NCBI GenBank assembly: GCA_963971305.1 | Contig: CAXARO010000301.1 | Location: 28,177 to 92,176, forward strand | DNA from: Arcuatula senhousia | Lineage: Eukaryota; Mollusca; Bivalvia; Mytilida; Mytilidae | Direction of reading: 5' to 3' | DNA length: 64,000 nucleotides | In this document: in pieces, positions 55,444-64,000 of the stretch | Position numbering within the stretch: position 1 is the first letter of the stretch | Layout of the letters: each line of letters begins with the position of its first letter | Notes under the pieces: generated by a model | What the model was told of the DNA's origin: nothing | Databases searched by the model: none | What the model saw: the letters and a program-made list of their open reading frames with translations, nothing else | Program-made: the position numbers and the translations under genes

Positions 55444-55662
55444 ATGAACAGAGAGGAATTTAAATCGGCTATGACTGAATTAATTGGTTGTCTTCAATCT
55501 GAACAAACCCAAACCCCAGGCCTATCAAACCTTGGTCCATTGAAAATGGAAACGGAAGAAGATGACACTTGGATTTTTGGCGATTGTTTGTCCAGTCAGC
55601 AATTGGATTCATTTTCCTTGGCATCATTTTCGGAACATTCCCTCCCCTCGAAGGATGATTAG
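55444..55662 (+). CDS. Small ORF downstream of the second LTR-like copy
   Basis: ATG at 55444, 72 codons, acidic, Ser-rich at the end (QLDSFSLASFSEHSLPSKDD). It begins about 260 bp after the primer-site-like motif, where a gag-like leader ORF would lie. No family is recognised; it could be chance. Confidence 0.25.
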   Translation: MNREEFKSAMTELIGCLQSEQTQTPGLSNLGPLKMETEEDDTWIFGDCLSSQQLDSFSLASFSEHSLPSKDD

Positions 55663-56177
55663 GGTTTTTCTCTTATATCTTTTAAGAGTTTGTTTGGGAC
55701 ATAATTTATGAAATCCTTTTCTGAGTCTTTATAAAAACACCTTGAAATTGGTATGGATGTAATGCGTGGCAAAGACCGGAATGATTAGTCACCCTGCTAT
55801 TAATATCCGAGCAAGTCACTTCGTCTTTGGCACTTAATACATCTTGGTTTATAGGTAAGTTTTTAGTAAGAATGTTACGTAGATTTTATGCTTTGCTTAT
55901 TTTGAATTTGAATTTTTGGCACTTAATACATCTTGTTTTATAGTTGAGTTTTTACCGCTACTGCCCACGAAGATCCTGGTAGCCCTCACACCAAGCGATT
56001 GAGATTAGACAACAGTAAATACAAAGTGAGGTGAAACACCCAAGTGTAATACATATTAGAGAATTTTATTATAGGCGCTTTTGCTGTGATGTCATAGGTC
56101 ACATCACGCAGGTGAATTGGTAAATTGCAATCTAATGGAATTTCAACTTTAACTCACCATAACTTTTTTTGTTAATG
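55663..56177. other. No gene; short duplicated phrase
   Basis: The phrase TTTGGCACTTAATACATCTTG occurs at 55826 and 55914, about 88 bp apart. Nothing else seen. Confidence 0.5.
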
Positions 56178-56603
56178 TAAAATGCTTCGCCGAGCGCAGC
56201 ATGATACGACCGCAACATGTTGAACCCTGTACGTTTTAGGCCCAATATGGATAGTCTATTGCTCTAGACACATGCAGCCTTTGGTGGACTGACAAAGGTT
56301 TTTGACACATGCTTCTCTGATGGACTTTCGACCCAGGGGGTAAAAATATTAATTTTCTATTTGTATTCTACTCTTGAAAAGAATAATGTTTGGGAAAAAA
56401 ATTAAAATTCGAACCAGATTTTTTTTACAAATTATGATTATGGCCCCTAAGGTTATAAGCGAAAACAGGCGGGGGTCGCAAAAACTTATTCTTAAATTTT
56501 GAATCGCTTCGTGGCAAGGATGAACTTGAAAAAAAAAATTAATCGGGCCAGAAAAACAAGTTACGATTTTGGCCCCTTTTGGTCCCTAATAACATAACAG
56601 TAA

Positions 56604-58227
56604 ACAAGAGGTTCCCAGGAGCCTGAATCGCTCACCTGAACTACACAGATACATATATTTTGTAGATATTATTGTGCTTAACCATATGCTATTTAAATTT
56701 CTGAAATTACTTGGTTAGTTTTCAAGTTATTGGGTTTAATACGTGCAAAATTTAGAAAAAATAGAAAAAAAGGGCAATAACTCCCACATCAGCAGTAAGA
56801 TCTTTTCCGAAATTTCAGGACAGGTACTTAATATGCTGATCACTTTTGATTCTTGCACAATTTTGATATCTGAAACCATTTTTGAGTTATTAGCAAAAAA
56901 ATGAAATTTACGCCCTATGTTCTATTTTTAGCCATGGCAGCAATGTTTTTTACGAATCAAAAATATGAACGATAGAGTTGTAGCATATAGGCTATTAACC
57001 AACTGTGCCAAGTTAAGATGCAGTTGGTCTAGTAAATCTTTGAAATTTAGGGGAAAAGTAATTAAAAATGGTAAATTTTGTTGTTTTAAGGACAATAACT
57101 CCTAATAGAAATGGTCCTACAGCTTTGACCTAAATACATGAAATGTAGATCTTGATGTGCTTGATCATATGCAATTTAAATTTTTGAAATTTCTTGTATA
57201 GTTTTCAAGATATATGGCTAAATAAGTGAAAATTTTGAAAAAAAAAATCAGATCAATTGTTGGATCTTCTTGAAACTTTCAGAGCAGGTAGATCTTGAGA
57301 TGCTGATCACTTTTGTCTCGAACCAGAATTTTGATATCTATAACCATTTTTGAGTTATAAGCAAAAAACTGCAATTTACCCCCATGTTCTATTTTTAGCC
57401 ATGGCGGCCATATTTTTTGACGAATCAAATATCTGCACGACACACTTGTAGCATTTAGGCTATTGAACAACTGTGCCAAGTTTGGTTGAAGTTGGATGTA
57501 TGGTGTCAGACAAGTTAATCTTTGAAATTCAGGGAAAAAGTAATGAAAAATGGAAAATGTTGACGCTTTAAGGGCCATATTACTCTATTTTATTCGCAAG
57601 GTTGGGCGGAGCTTAATTTTCTCTATCTTTTAGGTAAGATTTAAACGAAGAAGCCCGAAATAATTGACCCGTGACCAACCCGGTCAATAAAATAAAGTAA
57701 TAACTCCTAAAAAGAAATGGTTCCACAGCTTTGACCTAACTACATGAAATGTAAATCGTAATATACTTAATCATATGCAATTTGAACTTTTAAAATATCT
57801 TGTATAGTTTTAAAGATATAGGGCTAAATAAGTGCAAAATTTTGAAAAAATCCAGAAAAATGACAATAACTCCTACCTCGGTTGTTGGATCTTCTTGAAA
57901 ATTTCAGAGCAGGTAGATCTTGAGGTGCTGATCACTTTTACCCTATGCCAGAATTTTGATATCTGTCACTGTTTTCGAGTTATTTGCAAAAAACTGCAAT
58001 TTACCCCTATGTTCTATTTTTAGCCATGGCGGCCATGTTTTTCAACGAATCAAAAATCCCCACGCTAGTTTTATACTACCTATGCTAATTAACAACTGTG
58101 CCAAATTTAAAAGCCATTGTGTTAGAGGAGTTAACGTTTGAAAAAATGTTGACGACGGACGACTGACGACGGACGCCAAGTGATGGCAATAGCTCACATG
58201 GACCTTCGGTCCAGGTAAGCTAAAAAG
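56604..58227. mobile_element. GCTCACCTG-ended repeat element, copy 1
   Basis: Begins AACAAGAGGTTCCCAGGAGC, with GCTCACCTG at 56630-56638, and ends GGACCTTCGGTCCAGGTAAGC at 58220 (one change from a perfect inverted repeat). The inside consists of internal near-repeats of 450-620 bp, each with TTTTTAGCCATGGCGGCCAT and AACTGTGCCAAGTT (56933, 57398, 58021). Noncoding; short ORFs on both strands are by-products. Confidence 0.65.
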
Positions 58228-58903
58228 TGGACACAAAAATATATCTGATACTTGACAAGAATAAACTTGCAAAAATATGTCAAAATTGGACAAGAATTAA
58301 ACAGTTTCGATTTTTCTGGCCCCTTATTACGTAACAGGTGAAAAAAGGGTTGGTCGCAAAAATTAATTCTCAAATTTTGATTCGCTACCTGACAAAAATA
58401 AACTTGCAATAAAAATATTCAAAATCGTACCACAAATAAAAAAGTTCCGATTTTGGCCCCATTTGTCCCCTACTTACGTAATAGAAGGGGAAAATGGTTA
58501 GCAAAAATTAATTTTTAATTTTGTATCCGCTATTTGACAAGAACAAACATGCAAAAAATATTTCAAAATCGGACCACAAATAAAAGTTTTTATTTTGGCC
58601 CCTTTTTGCCCCTAATTACACAACGGGGAAAAGAGGGGCGCAAAAATTCATCAGGTTCATTCTCTTATTCTAAGAAACACTCTTGACAAATTTCACAGCT
58701 ATAGGCCAACTAGGACCAAAGTTATGGTGGAAACAAATAGAATATTTGAATTGTTTGCCCCTTTAGTGCCCCCATTTCGAAACAAAAAAGGAGGGACCCC
58801 CAAAAGTAATCCAATTCATTCTTGTATGGTAAGGAACATCACCGTCAAATTTCATAAGAATCGGATAACTATAACTAAAGTTATTGTGGAAACAAACAAA
58901 CAA

Positions 58904-60885
58904 CAAGAGGCTCCCAGGAGCCTGAATCGCTCACCTGAACTACACAGACACATATATTTTGTAGATATTATTGTGCATATAACCATATGTGATTTAAATT
59001 TCTGAAATATCTTGGTTAGTTTTCAAGTTATTTGGGCTTAATAAGTGCAAAATTTGGCAAAAATTAGGAAAAAGAGCAATAACTCCCATATCAGAAGTCA
59101 GATCTTTTCCAAAATTTCAGCACAGGTAGATCTTAATATGCTGATCTTTTTTTATTCTTGCACGATTTTGATATCTGAAACCATTTTTTGAGTTATTAGC
59201 AAAAAATGCAATTTACCCCTATGTTCTATTTTTAGCCATGGCGGCCATGTTTTTGACGTGAGTGAGTGAGTGAGTTGGTGTTTTACGCCCGTGCAACGCT
59301 ATATAGGTTATTTACAGGCGATGAACATGAAAAGGATGATAAAATGAACATGAAATGATGATGATAAATGAAATATGGGGATGGGGTGGGACACAAAGGA
59401 TCGGTAAATTTTGAAGAACCACAGGAAAAAGGGGAGAGGTGGGTAGGGGCGGAAAATTTAGCCTATGTTGTGCACTACTGGGCGGTCCACAAAGGGGTCT
59501 TTTACGTGCATGAAGCGTGGCACTCTCCACACACGTTGGCCCACTATGGTCGGCGGTCAGGGTTTCCGTATTATAGACCTGACAACCCCCGCGGACGAGG
59601 GCTACCCTATTCAGCCACCTAGGGTACACACTTGGTCGCTCTGTGGGCTGAGCACTGACCCGACGTAAGAATCCCAAGACCCTTAGTCGCCTCTTACGAC
59701 AAGCTAGGCTCTGCTGCGGGCCTATTCGCCACCCGGGCCCCGCACGGGACATGTTTTTGACGAATCAAAAATCTGAACAATAGAGTTGTAGCATATAAGC
59801 TATTAAACAAGTGTGCCAAGTTAAAATGCAGTTGGTCTTACGATGTCAGACAAGTTAATCTTTGAAATTCAGGGAAATAGTAAAGAAAAATGGTAAATTT
59901 TGTTGTTTTAAGGACAATAACTCCGAAAAGAAATGATCCTACAGCTTTGAACTAAATACTTGAAATGTAGACCTTGATGTGCTTAATCATATGCAATTTA
60001 AATTCTTGAAATATCTTGTATAGTTTTCAAGATGTATGTCTAAACAAGTGAAAAATTTTGAAAAAAATCCAGAAAAAGGGCAATTACTCCTACATCGCTT
60101 GTTGGATCTTCTTGAAACTTTCTAAGAAGGTAGATATTGAGATGCTGATCACTTTTGTCTCCCATCAGAATTTTGATATCTATAACCATTTTTGAGTTAT
60201 TAACAAAAAACTGCAATTTACACCTATGTTCTATTTTTAGCCATGGCGGCCATATTTTTTGACCAATCAAAATTCTAAACGATAGAATTGTAGCATATAT
60301 GCTATTAAACAACTGTGCCAAGTTTGGTTGAAGTTGGGTATATGGTGTCAGACAAGTTAATCTTAGAAATTCAGGGGAAAAGTAATGAAAAACGGTAAAT
60401 CTTGACGCTTTAAGGGCCATAACTCCTAAAAGAAATGGTTCTACAGCTAAGTACATGAAATGTAGATCTTGATGTGCTCAATCATATGCAATTTGAATTT
60501 TTAAAATATCTTGTATAGTTTTCAAGATATAGGGCTAAATAAGTGCAAAATTTGGAAAAAATCAAGAAAAAGGACAATAACTCCTACATCGGTTGTTGGA
60601 TCTTTTTGAAAATTTCTGGGCAGGTAGATCTTGAGGTGCTGATCACTTTTACCCTTTGCCAGAATTTTGATATCTGTTACCGTTTTTGAGTTATTTGCAA
60701 AAAACTGTAATTTGACCCCTATGTTCTATTTTTAGCCATGGCGGCCATGTTTTTTTACGAATCAAAAATCCGAACGATAATTTTGTACACATAATGCCAT
60801 TAAACAACTGTACCAAGTTTGGTTGCAATTGGACTTATGGTGTTGGACAAGTTAACGTTTGAAAAATTGTTTACAGACGACGACA

Positions 60886-60917
<32 letters not shown>

Positions 60918-60972
60918 ACGCCAAGTGATGGTAAAAGCTCACATGGACCTTCGGTCCAGGTGAGCTAAAAAG
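58904..60972. mobile_element. GCTCACCTG-ended repeat element, copy 2, hit by a SINE
   Basis: GCTCACCTG at 58929-58937 and CAGGTGAGC at 60957-60965 are perfect inverted ends. A GGCTCCCAGGAGCC palindrome lies just inside the left side and GGACCTTCGGTCC just inside the right. A (GAC)n run lies at 60888-60917. The SINE at 59259-59750 interrupts it, with a 12-bp duplication, so this copy is older than that SINE. Confidence 0.7.
59259..59750 (-). mobile_element. SINE-like retroposon, full length, 12-bp TSD
   Basis: Tail TGAGTGAGTGAGTGAGT from 59259, head ending GCACGGGAC at 59750, flanked by ATGTTTTTGACG at 59247-59258 and 59751-59762. Taking it out rejoins the phrase GCCATGTTTTTGACGAATC of the host repeat, which appears uninterrupted in the sister units. 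Confidence 0.93.
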
Positions 60973-61043
60973 GATAGTTTTTGGCCCTTTTTTGGACCCT
61001 TATTTCTAAACGAATAAAGAAAGAATGTGTCCATGGGACACGG

Positions 61044-61483
61044 ATGCCCCCGCTGGCCTCAAATAAAAAGTTGAAGTCCGACAGGTCTGAAAGTCGCTTA
61101 GGACGCATAGTTAATCATACTTAACCATCCTACCAAGTTTCAAATCATTCCCATGTACCGCTTCTGAGAAAAGCTTGACGGAAATTTTCATGTCGATTTT
61201 GGTATCGGTCCAGCCCAAAACAGGAAGTAGATGTCCGACAGGTCTAAAATTCGCTTAGGACATATAGTTTGTCATACTGAACCTTCCTACCAAGTTTCAA
61301 GTCATTCCATGTACAGTTTCTGAGAAAAGCTTGACGGAAATTTTCATGTCGATTTTGGTTACGATCCAGACCCAAGCAGAAAGTAGATGTTTCTGAGAAA
61401 AGCTTGACGGAAATTCGTACGGACGTACGGACAGACGGATATGAGTAACACTTAATGCCCCCCGACTGTTGTCGCGGGGGCAT
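61044..61483. mobile_element. ATGCCCCCGC-ended repeat element
   Basis: ATGCCCCCGC at 61044-61053 and GCGGGGGCAT at 61474-61483 are perfect 10-bp inverted ends. The inside has two or three direct near-copies of a unit containing CTGAGAAAAGCTTGACGGAAATT. A reversed relative is at 20743-21061. Noncoding. Confidence 0.7.
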
Positions 61484-61669
61484 AAAAATGGGGGGACTCC
61501 CAAAATCAATCGCCTTTATTCCTTTATAGTTAGGAACATCATTGTCAAGTTTCATAGAAATCGGATAACTGGAACTAAAGTTATTGTGGAAACACTAAAA
61601 AGTTAAAAGACAACGATGACGACAGCATCAAACCACAATACGACCGCAAATTTTTTGCGGTCGTATAAA

Positions 61670-64000
61670 AAAATCTTTTGGTTCCAGAATATATGAAATA
61701 AATGGGAAATAATGATATAAACTTGAAGCAAATTTTCAAAAGATTGGGGGCATAGCGACAGGTTAAATTTGGAAAACTGATGTACTAATTTCAAAAAAAA
61801 AAATATTCTAAATTCATTTTTGAAGATAAAATTATATAAAATTAGGAGAATAAGTATGAGAAAATAAAATTTTGGTTTCCATTTTACAGAACCAAATTCA
61901 AATAGATAATAAAAAAGTTATTTAAGTTTAAAAATTGGTACTTTTATCCAGACTGTGTATTACATTGTTAATTGTCAACCAAACATGTAGTTAATGAGCT
62001 GCAAATTAGTGAATATGACATCACTAATGAGCTTGGCAAAAGAGCTTATTTGTAATAGAGTTTTTTTTTTACATTTGTAAGTACGCAAGTTAAACAAAAC
62101 ATAGGACAGATAATGGCAATCCAAATATGGTTTATAATAATCACAATGTTGGACAAGTTGCAACATCACAAGTGCATTCTCTGTCGTTTTCTTGTTAAAA
62201 ATTAACATAATATATTCTTCCGTCACATTTTTCGTCAAATAAGGTTCGCAATGTATGAATTATAAATAGTAAGATAAATTTTATTTCATCACTTTTGCTT
62301 TTAGCGTAGTTTTTCGGCCTCAATGATCATAATACTTGGGTGGATAACTGCTTGACGTATGCTTTTAAAGTAAAAGTATCAAAAGTAACGGTATTTGTAC
62401 CGCCATGCAGATCTATTGAAAATGACAAAAAATATTTTATAAAATTGGCCATGCATGACAAGGTCCTTCTTAACTAGTTAGACCTTTCCACTTTAAGTTA
62501 TATCTTGTAAAATTGGCCGTGCATGACAAAATCCTTCTAAACAAGATGAAGACCTTTTAATGTAAGGTTTTAAATCCATGGTTACATCAAACATAAGCTT
62601 TAATATATTCCATCAAAGTCGATTCTTAGATAAAAAACTCAACTAGTCCAACAAATACAACATCTCGCCTTCTTGTTTGAAATTATCATAATTTATACTG
62701 ACGTCACATTTTTCGTCAAATATGGTCCGTGTTTAATATATTCTAAGTGAGTTAACTGTACGAGTAATGAGCGACACCACACTAGGTAAACGCTGTCCGC
62801 GGGAGCAAAGATATTTCGCGTTTTCACTGTACGGCTATTTCGGGTTATTGTTGACATCGGACACCAAAACTAAAATCGGTGTTTATGTTTACTATATGGA
62901 GAATGGAATTGTATATGCTGCTTCTATGTCTTTGTTTAAGATGTATTTCATCTCCTTTCAGTTTTAATGAAATATTTTGGTACTTTATCGACAATATTTT
63001 TAAATTTTAAACAGATGTATGCATTTTAAATAATTTTCGAGAATTTACCCTTTATTGCAATATTTTTAATGAACGAAGATTCAAAACACTTAAAAATTTA
63101 AAAATAGGATTACTAATTACACAAAATGCATTTACACCCCTTCTTCCTTATTATACATCGTGGAAAATGTTCGTAACAGAGAACATACTGTACTGAAATT
63201 TCCTGTCCCGATTTGCCTGTCAAAATCTTACTGTACTGTTATTGTCAGGCCCTCGGGCATATACGGTTGTAGCCATGCTTTCAATCTGGGCACCTCTCAA
63301 AAATCTACGAATAACTATCTGACTGTTATAACTATTGAAATGAGAAAGGAAGTAAAATTTTGAGATCTTCCCTACCAAATCAATATTGTGTATGTTTCAA
63401 AATTGCAAAGTTGTTTTTACGTTTAACTTTCTTATAAATATTTTAAAAGCTTAAACAAATTTTGAAAAACAGAATTGAATAATATTTTATATAAACATGT
63501 AACATTAATCTCAAAAACTTCTTTTAGTAATGAAAAGTTTATTCAGAATATTTAATATTTTGAAATGGCCGCGCTTGAATATACAGGAATATATAGGAAG
63601 TAGAATTAATATGAACAAGATTTCTTTGAAAATGGACGTGCCGGAATAACCTAGTTATAGAAATCGTAGAAAGCAAAAAGTAACATTTCTACCATGTCTA
63701 CAGTTGCAGTTGAAAATTCGTACACTTGGCTTTTAAAATACGTTTAAAATATATAAACAAAATTAATTTCAGTTTAAAACTGTGGATTAAAAACAATCAT
63801 ACATGAACTATATTATCGAGGCATCTAATTACAGAAAATCCATAGCTATTTATACAATATATGTTACGACCTATTTATAACTTTTGATTGCTAAACTATG
63901 TATATTTATCCCGGGCCTAGCCACTCCCTATTATAAAACAAATATGAAAACGTGAATTGTGCAACCGACTTTTAAAATTCATAGACGTAAGTACAGTTTA
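61670..64000. other. A+T-rich region, short duplications, no gene
   Basis: The unit TAAAATTGGCC.TGCATGACAA is duplicated about 75 bp apart (62440 and 62513). The phrase CGTCACATTTTTCGTCAAAT recurs at about 62221 and 62701, flanking roughly 480 bp. ORFs at 62767 and 63160 have no recognisable domain. Otherwise nothing is seen. Confidence 0.45.

Larger units (their letters stand above)
56178..61668. mobile_element. ACCGCAA-type element split by nested insertions
   Basis: Left end ATACGACCGCAA at 56204-56215 with the same 150-bp flank as at 11067, right end TTGCGGTCGTAT at 61655-61666. The 4 kb in between is mostly later insertions (56604-58227, 58904-60972, 61044-61483), which leave short original pieces (for example 58228-58903) that match the copies at 11.1-12.3 and 51.9-52.7 kb. 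Confidence 0.6.

Noticed and set aside
62767..63363. Two ORFs of 66-67 codons
   Set aside because: No domain, no splice context, surrounded by A+T-rich noncoding DNA; open frames of this size are expected by chance.

Overview
The window is eukaryotic and dense in transposons. It is very probably from a mollusc, most likely a bivalve. The pointers are A+T-rich intergenic DNA, exons with GT/AG borders, 490-bp retroposons ending in (CTCA)n of the kind common in molluscs, degenerate CCCTAA telomere-type repeats, and a mix of BEL/Pao, Penelope-like, DIRS-like, Merlin, Harbinger-like and Polinton/Maverick-like sequences. I found no convincing complete host gene, no rRNA or canonical tRNA gene and no CRISPR array.

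Layout. 1-6.6 kb: a SINE, a 5'-truncated Penelope-like (PLE) end, then an unusual cluster. It holds minus-strand exons for a membrane-protein-like product, a plus-strand coiled-coil ORF with frame breaks, a two-exon PC4-like ORF, a short basic ORF and a YqaJ-nuclease-like exon. 7-9.3 kb: a Merlin (IS1595-like) transposase in at least four exons, on the minus strand. A 190-bp insert able to form four stem-loops, bounded by 12-bp direct repeats, lies in one of its introns. 11-15.8 kb: an inverted-repeat element, then a 5'-truncated BEL/Pao element with its 3' LTR. 15.8-22.9 kb: inverted CCCAGCAG-type termini around a spliced gene that looks DUF4806-like. 23-23.8 kb: a decayed family-B DNA polymerase. 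24-31.6 kb: an element with 16-bp perfect inverted ends, orphan exons, SINEs and Harbinger-like remnants. 31.6-38.4 kb: a DIRS-like RT remnant, SINEs of two subfamilies, a telomere-like tract and a 54-bp minisatellite. 39.8-45.2 kb: a BEL/Pao element on the minus strand with one internal stop. 45.2-50.5 kb: a Polinton-like block, made of a spliced polymerase (minus strand) divergent from a capsid-protein C-terminal part and the start of a packaging ATPase (plus strand). 50.6-56 kb: zinc-finger exons and an LTR-like tandem duplication. 56.2-61.7 kb: nested non-autonomous repeats. 61.7-64 kb: A+T-rich DNA with short duplications.

How the parts relate. The main story is nesting. A PLE sits in an intron of the Polinton-like polymerase, and a BEL element abuts the end of that gene. 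SINEs with clean target-site duplications sit in older repeats. Nearly every coding element is broken, by 5' truncation, a stop, or a frame change that often falls at an A-run. Family names come from motifs recognised by eye; no search was run.
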